Shown here piece after piece: positions 17,778-27,553 of a DNA stretch of 64,000 nt. The DNA comes from Aquibaculum arenosum (GTDB lineage: Bacteria > Pseudomonadota > Alphaproteobacteria > Kiloniellales > DSM-21159), in the NCBI RefSeq assembly GCF_029222965.1, contig NZ_JARHUD010000001.1, forward strand, positions 248,001 to 312,000. Direction: 5' to 3'. The notes beneath the pieces are model-generated. The model was not told the DNA's origin and ran no database searches. It saw nothing but the letters and a program-made list of their open reading frames with translations. The position numbers were made by a program, and so were the translations under genes. Numbering within the stretch: the first letter of the stretch is position 1; each line of letters opens with the position of its first letter.

Positions 17778-18389
17778 TCAGCGGAGCGGTTCTTCCACCC
17801 GGAGACCGTACTCTGCGCCCAGGTCCAGCAGCTCCTCCCAGAGCGCCAGTGCGAAGCTGCGCGTGACGTAGAGATCGATTTCCTCGCGCGCCCGCGCGTG
17901 AAGCGTCACGGCCTGATGCCCAAATCGGGTGAGGGCGCAATGGCCGGCGGGGAAGGACTCCTCAATGAGATCCAGCCCGCAGCCCTTGGCCAGCAGATCG
18001 CGCGCCTTTGTACCGGCGATGCGGATGACGCAGCGGGCGTGGTTGATGTCGGCCACGGCCACCGCCGGACGATCGGCAAAAGCGTCGCGCAGCGTCCGGA
18101 CCAGATCGGGCCGCTTGTCCTCGGGCACCACGACGAGCCATCGGTCCGGGCCCTGCCAGAGCAGAGCGCCGGCCTCGTTCTCATGGGCCCGACTCGGGGC
18201 CGGCAGTTCCAGTCCCACCAACTCACGCAGCGTGGCGGCCACCGCTTCCCGGTCTTCCGGAAAGCAGGAGACGAGAGCCACGGAGAGGCCGCGCCGCTCA
18301 CTCGAAGACAGGCGGGCGGCTGCCGGGTCCGTGGTGCCGTGAAGGCCGGGATGATAGGCGCCCTCGAGGGCGGACAAACGCTCAGGCAT
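17778..18389 (-). CDS. soxG: Sarcosine oxidase subunit gamma
   Basis: SoxG is the small GcvT-like subunit of heterotetrameric sarcosine oxidase. The 203-residue protein begins MPERLSALEGAYHPGLHG, the usual SoxG opening, and contains VADINHARCVIRIAG and KGCGLDLIEESFPAGHCALT, both conserved in the family. Its start overlaps the 3' end of soxA by eight bases, and it is the last gene of the soxBDAG operon. Assignment is supported by both sequence and operon position. Confidence 0.93.
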   Translation of the reverse strand: MPERLSALEGAYHPGLHGTTDPAAARLSSSERRGLSVALVSCFPEDREAVAATLRELVGLELPAPSRAHENEAGALLWQGPDRWLVVVPEDKRPDLVRTLRDAFADRPAVAVADINHARCVIRIAGTKARDLLAKGCGLDLIEESFPAGHCALTRFGHQAVTLHARAREEIDLYVTRSFALALWEELLDLGAEYGLRVEEPLR

Positions 18390-21381
18390 GCAGGCGCTTT
18401 CCTTCGGGATCGAAGAAGTGGGGAGAGACCACCTCCACCTTGACGGTGGTGTTGTTCAGCGGGTTGGTGGCGTAAAGCGTCGTGCCCATCCGCTCCGCAC
18501 CGTCCTTCAACAGGCCCAGCGCGATGTTCTTGTTGAGCGTGATGGAGTAGGTCGGGCTGGTGGCATAGCCCAGCATCGGCACCGGCGCCTGCGCCTTCGG
18601 GTCCTCGACCAGTTGGGCGCCGCCGGGAATGCGCTTGTTGTCCTCGAGAGAGACCAGCCCCACCAGCGCCGGACGGTGCGGGTCGGCGGTGACGGGCCGT
18701 TCCTTGAGGCGGTGGCCGATGTAGGGCTTTTTCGTCGAGCAGAGCTTGCCCAGCCCAAGGTCGGCGGCGGTGGTCTGTCCGCTGAGCTCGGGCCCCGCGG
18801 CATGGCCCTTTTCGATGCGCATCACCGCCATGGCTTCCGTGCCATAGGCCATGATCTCGGAGTCCTGTCCGGCCTCCATCAGGGCTTCCCACACCGCCAG
18901 ACCGTGATCGGCGCCGGCCGCGACTTCATAGGCGAGTTCGCCGGAGAAGGAGATGCGGAAGATGATCACTGGCTTGCCGGCGATGCGGGCATGCACCACG
19001 CCCATGAAGGGCAGGGCCTCGTTGGAGACCTCGGCTCCCTCCACCGCCTTCTCCAACACCGCGCGCGAGCGTGGCCCGGCAATGGCCATGGCGGCGATCT
19101 GGTCGGTGACCGAGGCGACATGCACCCGCAGGTCCGGCCAGCAGGTCTGGAGGTGATACTCCATGTGGCTGAGGATCCGCGCCGCATTGGCCGTGGTCGT
19201 GGTCACCAGGTAGTGGCTTTCCGACAGGCGCGAGCAGGTGCCGTCGTCGAAGACCATGCCGTCCTCGCGCAGCATCACGCCGTAACGGGCCTTGCCCACG
19301 GGCAGCTTCTTGAAGCCATTGGCGTAGATGCGGTTGAGGAACTCGCCGGCGTCGGGTCCCTGCACGTCGATCTTGCCCAGGGTCGAGACGTCCACCATGC
19401 CGACCTTCTCGCGCACGTGCCTCGTTTCGCGGTTCATGGCCTCGAACAGCGTTTCGTTGCCTCGCGGATAGTAGCGCGGCCGCATCCACAGGCCGGTTTC
19501 CACCATCACGGCACCCTGCGCCTCGTGCCAGGCATGCATGGGCGTTCGCCGGATCGGATGGTAGTGGCGCAGCACGTCGCGGCCGCCGAAGGCGCCCAGG
19601 CTGACCGGGGTGTAGGGCGGACGGAACGTGGTCTGCGCCAGCTTCTCCCGCGCCTCGCCGCGGGCCCGGGCCAGCACTTCCAGCGCATTGACGTTGGCCG
19701 TCTTGCCTTGGTCGGTGGCCATGCCCAGCGTGGTGTAGCGCTTGGCGTGTTCAGGGGCGCGGTAGCCTTCGCGCACTGCCTGATCCAGGTCCTTGGCCGT
19801 GACGTCGTGCTGGAAGTCGACGAAACGCTTACCCTTGCGGGTATAAACCTCCCACAAGGGCGCCGGCACGGCTTCGGCCTCCGGCTCGACGGCCGGCAGG
19901 TCGATCGGTTTGAGCGCGTGTCCCAGCGCCTCCAGCGCCGCACCGGCGGCACTGACGCCGTCGGTAAGCGCGGACGCCAGGGTCATGTGGCCGGCGGCGG
20001 CACCGGCAGAGCGCTCGGCCTGCTTGGATGTCCCAGGAACGAAGGTGAAGAGGCGGGAGTCCCATTGCGGCTTGCCGCCGGACTGGGCGTGCAGTTGCAC
20101 CGCCGGGTTCCAGCCGCCCGACATGGCGAGCAGGTCGCTGGAGATGAAGCGGGTGGGCTCTGTGGGATTGCCGTCTGCATCTAGCGCCGCCACTTCGGCG
20201 CCGAGCAGATGACGGCCGCCGCGAGCGCGGACCACGACGTGATTGCTCAGATGCTCGATGCCGCGTTCCGCCAGGGCCCGCAGCAGATCGCCGCCCGGCA
20301 CCGGCCGCGGATCCACCACCGCTGCCACGGCGACGCCGGCATCGGCCAGATCCAGGGCGGTGCGATAGGCCTCGTCGTGGTTGGCGAAGACCGTCGCCCG
20401 CTCGCCGGGCGTCACGGCCCAGCGATGCAGGTAGCGCCGGACCGCGCCGGCCAGCATCACACCGGGAATGTCGTTGTCGCCGAAGACCAGCGGGCGCTCG
20501 TGGGCGCCGGCGGCGATGACGACCTGCTTGGTCCGTAGGGTCCAGAGCCGCTGGCGCGGCTGATGCGCACCCGGCTGAGGCAGGTGATCGGCCACCCGCT
20601 CCACCAGCCCCATGACACCGTGGTCGTAGAAACCGAAGGCCGTGGTGCGGGTGAGAATGCGCACGTTGGGCAGGCTGGCCAGCTCGCTGGCTGCGTCTGT
20701 GGCCCAGGCAAGCCCGGCACCGGCCGCTTCACCCAGTAGGGCACCGCCCAGCTCGTTGTCCTGCTCCACCAGGAAGACGCGCGCTCCACTGCGGCCCGCG
20801 GTCAGCGCAGCGGCGAGGCCGGCAGCACCACCACCCACGACCAGGAGGTCGCAGTGGGCATGGGCCTTCTCATAGCGGTCCGGGTCCGGCAGCGTCGGCG
20901 CGGTGCCGAGGCCAGCGGCCTTGCGGATGATACGTTCATAGAAATGCCAGGCGCCCCGGGTCGGGCCCATGAAGGTCTTGTAGTAGAAGCCGGCCCCCAG
21001 AAAGGCGGAAAAGACGTTGTTGATGGCGCTGACATCGAAGGCCAGCGACGGCCAGCGGTTCTGGCTGGTGGCTTCCAGACCGTCATAAAGCTCTGCCACG
21101 GTGGCGCGCAGGTTCGGCTCGTGCCGGGCGCCGCTGCGCAGCTGCACCAGGGCGTTCGGCTCCTCGACCCCGGCGGAGAGGATGCCCCGCGGGCGATGGT
21201 ACTTGAAGCTGCGTCCCACCAGCTTGACCCCATTGGCCAGCAGCGCTGAGGCCAGGGTGTCGCCGGCATAACCCTGATAGGATTGTCCATCGAAGCGGAA
21301 GGAGAGCGGTGTGCCGCGGTCGATCCGTCCGCCGTCGGGCGAGCGGTGGGGCTGTGCCTTGTTTGCCTTGGCCGCGCTCAT
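18382..21381 (-). CDS. soxA: Sarcosine oxidase subunit alpha
   Basis: The alpha subunit binds NAD and folate and passes the methylene unit from sarcosine to tetrahydrofolate. The 999-residue length is typical. It has an N-terminal ferredoxin-like Fer2_4 domain (FRFDGQSYQGYAGDTLASAL, with SFKYHRPRGI). A Rossmann dinucleotide-binding motif DLLVVGGGAAGLAAALTAGR lies near residue 175. The C-terminal half is a GcvT-like aminomethyltransferase domain. It overlaps soxD upstream by four bases and soxG downstream by eight. The three cognate subunits are adjacent, so confidence is high. Confidence 0.96.
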   Translation of the reverse strand: MSAAKANKAQPHRSPDGGRIDRGTPLSFRFDGQSYQGYAGDTLASALLANGVKLVGRSFKYHRPRGILSAGVEEPNALVQLRSGARHEPNLRATVAELYDGLEATSQNRWPSLAFDVSAINNVFSAFLGAGFYYKTFMGPTRGAWHFYERIIRKAAGLGTAPTLPDPDRYEKAHAHCDLLVVGGGAAGLAAALTAGRSGARVFLVEQDNELGGALLGEAAGAGLAWATDAASELASLPNVRILTRTTAFGFYDHGVMGLVERVADHLPQPGAHQPRQRLWTLRTKQVVIAAGAHERPLVFGDNDIPGVMLAGAVRRYLHRWAVTPGERATVFANHDEAYRTALDLADAGVAVAAVVDPRPVPGGDLLRALAERGIEHLSNHVVVRARGGRHLLGAEVAALDADGNPTEPTRFISSDLLAMSGGWNPAVQLHAQSGGKPQWDSRLFTFVPGTSKQAERSAGAAAGHMTLASALTDGVSAAGAALEALGHALKPIDLPAVEPEAEAVPAPLWEVYTRKGKRFVDFQHDVTAKDLDQAVREGYRAPEHAKRYTTLGMATDQGKTANVNALEVLARARGEAREKLAQTTFRPPYTPVSLGAFGGRDVLRHYHPIRRTPMHAWHEAQGAVMVETGLWMRPRYYPRGNETLFEAMNRETRHVREKVGMVDVSTLGKIDVQGPDAGEFLNRIYANGFKKLPVGKARYGVMLREDGMVFDDGTCSRLSESHYLVTTTTANAARILSHMEYHLQTCWPDLRVHVASVTDQIAAMAIAGPRSRAVLEKAVEGAEVSNEALPFMGVVHARIAGKPVIIFRISFSGELAYEVAAGADHGLAVWEALMEAGQDSEIMAYGTEAMAVMRIEKGHAAGPELSGQTTAADLGLGKLCSTKKPYIGHRLKERPVTADPHRPALVGLVSLEDNKRIPGGAQLVEDPKAQAPVPMLGYATSPTYSITLNKNIALGLLKDGAERMGTTLYATNPLNNTTVKVEVVSPHFFDPEGKRLHA

Positions 21382-21668
21382 GGCGTCACCTCGGACTTGG
21401 CAGGGGCGGCTACGACCATCTCATTGGCCGGCCAGCTGCCAGTGATCTCGTGGGTCAGGGTGTCGCGTTCGACGACGATCCAGGCACGGCAGCCCTGGAT
21501 GTGCTGCCAGTGCTCACGATGGCTGCCGCGGGGGTTGTCGCGGAAGAAGACGTAATCGACCCATTCCTTCATCGGCGCATCGTCGGCAGGGCGCTGCAGC
21601 GTGGCATCGCCGCCATAGCCGAATTCGTTGAGGTCGCGGTCTCCGCACCAGGGACAGGGAAGTCGCAT
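21378..21668 (-). CDS. soxD: Sarcosine oxidase subunit delta
   Basis: SoxD is the small zinc-binding subunit of sarcosine oxidase. The 96-residue protein starts with the characteristic MRLPCPWCGDRDLNEFGYGG, has HREHWQHIQGCRAWI in the middle, and so supplies the Cys-x2-Cys, His and late Cys ligands expected for zinc. It lies 12 bases downstream of soxB and overlaps soxA by four bases. Short length and operon position both fit. Confidence 0.95.
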   Translation of the reverse strand: MRLPCPWCGDRDLNEFGYGGDATLQRPADDAPMKEWVDYVFFRDNPRGSHREHWQHIQGCRAWIVVERDTLTHEITGSWPANEMVVAAPAKSEVTP

Positions 21669-21680
21669 GCTATACTTGCC

Positions 21681-22934
21681 TCAATGATGGCCAGGCACCG
21701 GGCCGGCGCCTTTTTCGTCGAGCACCGCGCCCGTCTCGAAACGTTCGAGGCTGAGGGGCTCGTTGATCGGATGGGGCTGGTCGTTGGCGATGGTGTGGGC
21801 AAAGACCCAGCCGGAGCCCGGCGTGGCCTTGAAGCCGCCGTAGCACCAGCCGCCGTTCAGGTAGAGTCCCTCCACCGGCAGCTTGCCGATGATGGGGCTG
21901 CCATCCATGGACATGTCCATCACGCCGCCCCAATGGCGCAGCAGCTTGACGCGCGATAGGTTGGGAAAGAGCGACAGCCCGGCGGTGATCACGTCCTCCA
22001 CCACCGGCAGATTGCCGCGTTGGGCATAGGAGTTGTAGCCGTCCAGGTCGCCGCCAAAGACCAGGCTGCCCTTGTCCGACTGGCTGACGTAGAAGTGATG
22101 TGCGCCGTAGGTCACGACCGTGTCGATCACCGGCTTCAGGGCCTCGGAGACGAAGGCCTGGAGCAGGTGGCTCTCCATGGGCAGGCGCAGCCCGGCCATG
22201 GCGGCGAGGCGCGAGGAGTTTCCCGCCACCGCGATGCCGATCTTCTTGGCGCCGATGAAGCCGCGGCTGGTCTCGACGCCGGTCACGCGATTGCCCTCGC
22301 GCCGGATGCCGGTGACCTCGCAGTTCTGGATGATGTCGATGCCGCGGGAGTCGGCCGCGCGGGCGAAGCCCCAGGCGACGGCGTCGTGGCGGGCGGTGCC
22401 GCCGCGCGGCTGCAGCAGGCCGCCGTAGATCGGAAAGCGCGCGTCCTCGAAGTTGAGGTGGGGCACCATGGCCCGCACGCCCTCGCGATCGAGCAGTTCC
22501 GCATCGATGCCGTTCAGGCGCATGGAGTTGCCGCGGCGGCGGAAGGCATCCATCTGCGCGTCGCTGTGCGCTAGGTTGAGGACGCCGCGCTGGCTGAACA
22601 TGACGTTGTAGTTCAGGTCGTGGCTCAGGTTTTCCCAGAGCTTCATCGACCACTCATAAAGGTGGGCGTTGCCGTCCAGGAGATAGTTGGAGCGCACGAT
22701 GGTGGTGTTACGGCCAGTATTGCCGCCACCAAGGTAGCCCTTTTCCAGCACGGCGACATTGGTGATGCCGTGCTCCTTCGCCAGATAGTAGGCGGTGGCG
22801 AGCCCGTGTCCGCCGGCGCCGACGATCACCACGTCGTACTCGGCTTTCGGCTCCGGTTCGCGCCAGGCAGGCGACCAGGCGCCGGGGCCGCAGAGGGCGC
22901 CCTTCACCAGGCTGAAAATGGAATAATGGGTCAT
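21681..22934 (-). CDS. soxB: Sarcosine oxidase subunit beta
   Basis: SoxB is the flavin-binding subunit where sarcosine (N-methylglycine) is oxidised. The 417-residue protein has the FAD-binding motif YDVVIVGAGGHGLATAYYLA, the downstream GGNTGRNTTIVRSNYL, and GGTARHDAVAWGFARAA, whose His is at the position that carries covalent FMN in the family. It is the first gene of soxBDAG. Sarcosine is the end product of choline/betaine demethylation, so osmolyte catabolism is the likely context, though no betaine genes are in the window. Confidence 0.96.
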   Translation of the reverse strand: MTHYSIFSLVKGALCGPGAWSPAWREPEPKAEYDVVIVGAGGHGLATAYYLAKEHGITNVAVLEKGYLGGGNTGRNTTIVRSNYLLDGNAHLYEWSMKLWENLSHDLNYNVMFSQRGVLNLAHSDAQMDAFRRRGNSMRLNGIDAELLDREGVRAMVPHLNFEDARFPIYGGLLQPRGGTARHDAVAWGFARAADSRGIDIIQNCEVTGIRREGNRVTGVETSRGFIGAKKIGIAVAGNSSRLAAMAGLRLPMESHLLQAFVSEALKPVIDTVVTYGAHHFYVSQSDKGSLVFGGDLDGYNSYAQRGNLPVVEDVITAGLSLFPNLSRVKLLRHWGGVMDMSMDGSPIIGKLPVEGLYLNGGWCYGGFKATPGSGWVFAHTIANDQPHPINEPLSLERFETGAVLDEKGAGPVPGHH

Positions 22935-23106
22935 GCTTGCGCCGCTGTGATTTGCCTTCCGGCTGCAGCGGACGGGCGCCAGTTCGCGCCCTCAGATCCG
23001 CTTTGCCGCTGCAGAGCAGGCTAGGCACTTTCGTTCTACGGCAACAATCACGGGGCGACGCCTGGAACGCAAAGACGCGACATCGCCCAAAAAGACGCAA
23101 AGCCTT

Positions 23107-23148
23107 GAAAAGCAACAGCCGCAGGGAACGGCAGCTCCCTGCGGCTGT
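23107..23148 (-). terminator. Intrinsic terminator downstream of the gamma-glutamyltransferase-family gene
   Basis: A perfect 13-bp inverted repeat pairs 23115-23127 with 23136-23148 around an eight-base loop. Read on the minus strand, the stem is followed by TGTTGCTTTTC, a moderate T-rich run. It begins 24 bases past the stop of the minus-strand gene at 23172, where an intrinsic terminator is expected. Confidence 0.8.
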
Positions 23149-23171
23149 AGGTGAACGAGCCTAATTGGCGC

Positions 23172-24758
23172 TTACCAGCCGAGCGCGCAGCCGTCCTTGC
23201 GTGGATCGGAGGCGGCGATCAGGGCACCGCACTCCCGGTCGATGCGGATGGCCTGGGCGCCGCCATGAGGGCTCTCGACAAACTTCACCTTGTGCCCCAG
23301 TGCCCGCAGGGCCTCGGCCTGGTCTTCCGTAAACCCGGTCTCCAGTGCCAGAACTCCGTCGTGGGCGAAGCTGCGCGGACGGTCGATGGCAATCTGCATG
23401 TTCATGTCCTCGTCGAGCACCGAGGTGAGGAAAGCGGCGTGGCCGCTCGCCTGGTAGTGCCCGCCCATGACCCCGAAGGGCATGAGGGCGGCGCCATCCT
23501 GCATGACCATTCCCGGGATGATCGTGTGCATCGGACGCTTGCCGGGAGCAAAGGCATTGATGTGCCCCGGCTCCAGCCGGAAGGAGGAGGCACGGTTGTT
23601 CAGCACCACACCGGACTCCGGACCGATGACGCAGCTTCCGAAACCGTGGAACAGGGAGTTGATGAAGGAGATGGCATTGCCGTCCTGGTCGACGACGGAC
23701 AGGCAGATCGTGTCGCGGTGTTCCGAGCCGCCCAGATCCAGAGCCGGGGCGTCTGCGGCCTCATTCGGCGAGATGCGCGCGCGCAACGCTTTGGCGGTTT
23801 CTTCAGAGAGCAGCTGTTCCGTCATGGCGGACATGGCGGCCGGGTCACTGATGAAGGCATCGCGCTGGGCGTAGCCTTGCTTGGTGGCTTCGGCGATCAG
23901 GTGCGTGCGGGTGACCTCGTCCAGGCCGGCCATGTCATAGCCGGAGAGGATGTTGAGGATCATCAGGGCGATGATGCCCTGGCCGTTGGGCGGGCACTCA
24001 TAGACCTGGTAGCCCCGATAGTCGGTGGAAACCGGCGTCACGTAGTCGGCTTTTGCCGCTGCGAAATCTTCCAGGCTGTGATGGCCGCCCAGAGCCTGCA
24101 GGCGGCCGACCAGATCCTCGGCCACCGGGCCGCTGTAAAAGGCCTTTGCGCCGTCCAGGGCGATCCGGCGGAGTGTTGCGCCCAGCTTCGGCTGGCGGTG
24201 GCGGGTGCCGAGCGCCGGGGCCTTGCCGTCAACCAGGAGCAGTTCGCGTGCCACCGAGTCGTTTGCCAGGCGCGGCACCAGTTTTTCCCAGTCCCAGGCC
24301 ACGCGCGGCGTGATGACGTAGCCTTCCTCAGCATAGCGGATGGCAGGCGCCAGGATCTCGCCGATGTCCTTGCGGCCGTGGTCTTCGGCCAAACGGCACC
24401 AGGCAGCAATAGACCCGGGAACGACCACGCCGTGCGCTCCGTCTTCCGGAATCTTGGTGAAGCCTTCCTGCCGGTACCAGTCGAGCGAGGCGCCGGAGGC
24501 CGCGCGGCCCGAGCCGTTGATCGCGACGGGCTCGGAGGCGCCCGCCGGAGCATAGAGCGCAAAGCAGTCGCCGCCGATGCCGGTCATGTGCGGCTCCACG
24601 ACGCAGAGCACGGCGCAGGCGGTCAGGGCAGCATCGACCGCATTGCCGCCGGAGCGCAGCATTTCCACCGCGGCCATGGAAGCCAGCGGGTGGGAGGTGG
24701 CGACGGCGGCGCTGCCGGCGTAGAGGGCGGAGCGACCGTTCTTCTGGAAATCGCGCAT
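23172..24758 (-). CDS. Gamma-glutamyltransferase family protein (oxamate amidohydrolase-like)
   Basis: This is an Ntn-hydrolase that matures by self-cleavage. The 528-residue precursor has the conserved N-terminal block SHPLASMAAVEMLRSGGNAV, VEPHMTGIGGDCFALY, and the nucleophile Thr350 in HRDTICLSVVDQDGNAISF, with the C-terminal FGVMGGHYQASGH. There is no signal peptide, unlike periplasmic Ggt. The sequence after the nucleophile (SFINSLFHGFGSCV) resembles the HpxW/oxamate amidohydrolase branch. The ATG at 24758 is chosen because upstream residues show no family similarity. It lies between soxB and an ABC-F gene. The substrate could be a gamma-glutamyl compound or another amide. Confidence 0.85.
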   Translation of the reverse strand: MRDFQKNGRSALYAGSAAVATSHPLASMAAVEMLRSGGNAVDAALTACAVLCVVEPHMTGIGGDCFALYAPAGASEPVAINGSGRAASGASLDWYRQEGFTKIPEDGAHGVVVPGSIAAWCRLAEDHGRKDIGEILAPAIRYAEEGYVITPRVAWDWEKLVPRLANDSVARELLLVDGKAPALGTRHRQPKLGATLRRIALDGAKAFYSGPVAEDLVGRLQALGGHHSLEDFAAAKADYVTPVSTDYRGYQVYECPPNGQGIIALMILNILSGYDMAGLDEVTRTHLIAEATKQGYAQRDAFISDPAAMSAMTEQLLSEETAKALRARISPNEAADAPALDLGGSEHRDTICLSVVDQDGNAISFINSLFHGFGSCVIGPESGVVLNNRASSFRLEPGHINAFAPGKRPMHTIIPGMVMQDGAALMPFGVMGGHYQASGHAAFLTSVLDEDMNMQIAIDRPRSFAHDGVLALETGFTEDQAEALRALGHKVKFVESPHGGAQAIRIDRECGALIAASDPRKDGCALGW

Positions 24759-24865
24759 GGGCGAGATTCTCGCTTTCTCTCGTGTGTCGAAGGCTTTGCC
24801 TTTTGTGATAGCGGCTCGCGGGCAGGCGGTCCAGCACCGGGCCTGTTCCACGAGCCAAACGTCGG

Positions 24866-26767
24866 TCAGGCGGCGCCGGCCTCCGCCATGGCTGCCTCGA
24901 TGGCTTCTTCCGCCTCCAGCCAGGCTGCTTCAGCCTCGGCGATGGCCTTGTCCAGTTCGCCCAGGCGCTTTTGCAGTTCGGGCACCGCCTGTGGCTGGCT
25001 TTCGTAGAGCTTCGGGTCGGCCAGTTTCCGCTCCACTGCCTGTCGCTCGGCGGTGAGGGTTTCCAGGAGTTTCTCGGCCTGACGGGCTTCCTTGCGAAGG
25101 CCTGCGGTGGCGGCGCGCGCTTCGGCAGCGGCGCGACGCTGGTTCTTGCGGGTGGGCGTGGTGTCCCGCGGCTTATCGCTTCTGGCCTCGCGTCGCTCAG
25201 CCCGGCGCTGTTCCAGGAGCAGTTGGCGGTAGTCGTTCATGTCGCCGTCGAAGCTCTGCACTCTGCCGTCCTGCACCAGCCAGAGCCGGTCGGCGACCAA
25301 CTCCACCAAGCGGGGGTCATGGCTGACCAGCACCACGGCGCCCTCATAGGCCCCCAAGGCCTGGACCAGTGCGTCTCGTGCGTCGATGTCCAGATGGTTG
25401 GTCGGCTCGTCCAGGATCAGCAGGTGCGGCGCTTCGCGGCTGATGATGGCAAAGAGCAGCCGCGCCTTCTCGCCACCGGAGAGATCGCCGGCCTTGGTGG
25501 TCGCCCGGTCACCGCCGAGGCCGAAACGCGCGAGATGGTCGCGCAGGGCCTGGGCTGTCGCCTCTGGCATTTGACGGGCCAAATTGTCCATGGCCGAGCG
25601 GGAGAGATCGAGCGCCTCGGCCTGGTCTTGCGCGAAGTAGCCGACGCGCAGTTTGCGGTCCCGGTGGCAGCGCCCTTCCAGGGGGTCGAGGCGTGCGGCC
25701 AGCAGGCGCGCGAGGGTCGACTTACCGTTGCCGTTGGCGCCGAGCAGCGCGATCCGGTCGTCCATGTCCAGGCGCAGATTGAGGTTGCGCAGCACAGGTT
25801 TGCCCGGCGCATAGCCCACAGCGGCCTTTTCGAGCTGCAGGATGGGCGGGGCCAGCGGTTCGGGGTTCGGGAAGTTCAGTGTGATCGAGGCATCCTCGAT
25901 CAGCGTCACGCTGGGCTGCAGCTTCTCCAGCATCTTGATGCGCGACTGCGCCTGGCGTGCCTTGCTGGCCTTGTAGCGGAAGCGGTCCACAAAGGCCTGG
26001 ATATGCCGGCGCTGGGCCTCGATCCGGGCATTCTGGGCCGCCTCGTGTTCCAGCCGTTCGCGCCGTGTGCGCTCGAAGATGTCGTAGCCACCCGAATAAA
26101 GGGTGAGCTTGCCCCCTTCGAGATGAAGGATGCGGTCCACGGCGCGGTTCAGCAGGTCGCGGTCATGGCTCACCAGCAGCAGGGTGCCGGGGTAGTTCGC
26201 CAGATGCCCTTCGAGCCAGAGCGCCGCCTCCAGGTCGAGATGGTTGGTCGGCTCGTCGAGCAGCAGCAAGTCCGGTTCGACGAAGAGCAAAGCCGCCAGG
26301 GCAACGCGCATGCGCCAGCCGCCGGAGAAGGCGGAGCAGGGCCGTTGCTGGGCCGCCTCGTCGAAACCCAGGCCGGCGAGGATGCGCGCCGCACGCGCCG
26401 GCGCGCTCTCGGCACGGATTTCGGCCAGCCGCTCGTGAATCTCGGCGATGCGGGCGGGCTCGCTGGCGCTCTGGGCTTCCTCGAGGAGCTGGCTGCGTTC
26501 GCTGTCGGCGGCCAGCACGGTGTCGATGAGGCTGCGTTCGCCCCCCGGCGCCTCCTGGGCCACCGTGCCGATGCGCTGTCGGCCGATCACCTCCACGGCG
26601 CCGCCGTCGGGGCTCAGCTCCCCGGCGATTAGCTTGAGCAGCGTGGACTTGCCTGTGCCGTTGCGGCCCACGAGACCGACGCGCCAACCGCGGTTGATCG
26701 TGGCCGAGGCTCGCTCGAACAGCACGCGTCCCTCGACGCGGTAAAGAAGATCCTGGATCTGCAGCAT
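24866..26767 (-). CDS. ABC-F family ATP-binding protein
   Basis: ABC-F proteins bind ribosomes and modulate translation; they have two ATPase domains and no membrane part. This 633-residue protein has Walker A loops GLVGRNGTGKSTLL (first) and ALLGANGNGKSTLA (second), signatures FSGGWRMR and LSGGEKARLL, and Walker B LLLLDEPTNHLD twice. The interdomain linker of about 80 charged residues and a C-terminal coiled coil place it near the Uup/YheS groups. The ATG at 26767 follows AAGG. It is divergent from ndk. A role in rescue of stalled ribosomes is the family inference. Confidence 0.92.
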   Translation of the reverse strand: MLQIQDLLYRVEGRVLFERASATINRGWRVGLVGRNGTGKSTLLKLIAGELSPDGGAVEVIGRQRIGTVAQEAPGGERSLIDTVLAADSERSQLLEEAQSASEPARIAEIHERLAEIRAESAPARAARILAGLGFDEAAQQRPCSAFSGGWRMRVALAALLFVEPDLLLLDEPTNHLDLEAALWLEGHLANYPGTLLLVSHDRDLLNRAVDRILHLEGGKLTLYSGGYDIFERTRRERLEHEAAQNARIEAQRRHIQAFVDRFRYKASKARQAQSRIKMLEKLQPSVTLIEDASITLNFPNPEPLAPPILQLEKAAVGYAPGKPVLRNLNLRLDMDDRIALLGANGNGKSTLARLLAARLDPLEGRCHRDRKLRVGYFAQDQAEALDLSRSAMDNLARQMPEATAQALRDHLARFGLGGDRATTKAGDLSGGEKARLLFAIISREAPHLLILDEPTNHLDIDARDALVQALGAYEGAVVLVSHDPRLVELVADRLWLVQDGRVQSFDGDMNDYRQLLLEQRRAERREARSDKPRDTTPTRKNQRRAAAEARAATAGLRKEARQAEKLLETLTAERQAVERKLADPKLYESQPQAVPELQKRLGELDKAIAEAEAAWLEAEEAIEAAMAEAGAA

Positions 26768-26914
26768 GGCGCCTTGATAGCAGCCGCGCGCGGAGGTGGC
26801 GAGAGGGGCGCACATTGAAGTTATGGTGCGGTTGCCGCTTGCCGCCGGCGCAGCTATAAGGCGCGCGATTTCGCTTTCTCGAGCAATTTGACCCTAAATC
26901 AGGAGACAACCACC

Positions 26915-27337
26915 ATGGCGATCGAACGCACCCTGTCGATCATCAAGCCCGACGCCACCCGCCGCAACATCACCGGCAAGATCATCGATCGCCTGGAGAC
27001 CGCCGGTCTGCGGGTGGTGGCGCAAAAGCGCGTCCAGCTCACCCAGGCACAGGCCGAAGGCTTCTATGCCGTGCACCGTGAGCGGCCTTTCTTCAATGAC
27101 CTCGTGTCCTTCATGGTCTCCGGCCCGGTTGTCGTGCAGGTGCTGGAAGGCGAGGATGCCGTGGCCAAGAACCGCGAAGTGATGGGTGCCACCAACCCGG
27201 AGAACGCCGACGCGGGCACGATCCGCAGGGACTTTGCCGAGTCCATCGAGGCCAACTCCGTGCACGGCTCCGACAGCGCCGAGAATGCCGCCAACGAGAT
27301 CGCCTACTTCTTCTCCGAGTGCGAGATCGTCGGCTGA
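26915..27337 (+). CDS. ndk: Nucleoside diphosphate kinase
   Basis: Ndk equilibrates nucleoside di- and triphosphates through a phosphohistidine. The 140-residue protein has the standard length, the N-terminal [33 protein letters not shown] and the active-site His117 in NSVHGSDS. The ATG at 26915 is preceded by AGGAG nine bases upstream. A clear intrinsic terminator follows at 27378. The gene is divergent from the ABC-F gene across 147 bases and looks monocistronic. Confidence 0.97.
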   Translation: MAIERTLSIIKPDATRRNITGKIIDRLETAGLRVVAQKRVQLTQAQAEGFYAVHRERPFFNDLVSFMVSGPVVVQVLEGEDAVAKNREVMGATNPENADAGTIRRDFAESIEANSVHGSDSAENAANEIAYFFSECEIVG

Positions 27338-27377
27338 GAGACTGGGTGAGCCGCTCACGAAAGTGAGCTATTCAGAT

Positions 27378-27418
27378 AAAGCCGGGGCGGCTGAAGAGGT
27401 TGCTCCGGCTTTTCTTTT
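27378..27418 (+). terminator. Intrinsic terminator of ndk
   Basis: The arms AAAGCCGGGGC (27378-27388) and GCTCCGGCTTT (27402-27412) pair with one wobble around a 13-base loop and run directly into TTTTCTTTT. This is a textbook rho-independent terminator about 40 bases after the ndk stop codon. Confidence 0.9.
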
Positions 27419-27553
27419 CCGCAGACACCAAGCTGCTGCTTGCTTTTGACAAGCCCCCGGCGCTGCTGCACTTTCCGGGCCTGATCGTCGATTTCCGGTG
27501 GCTATACCGGAACCACCCAGACAGATGGCAAGCAGAGGAGGCGAGGGCGCTCT

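Noticed and set aside
23151-25007. Open frame of about 600 codons opposite the gamma-glutamyltransferase-family gene
   Set aside because: Composition and lack of motifs mark it as antisense to the real gene.
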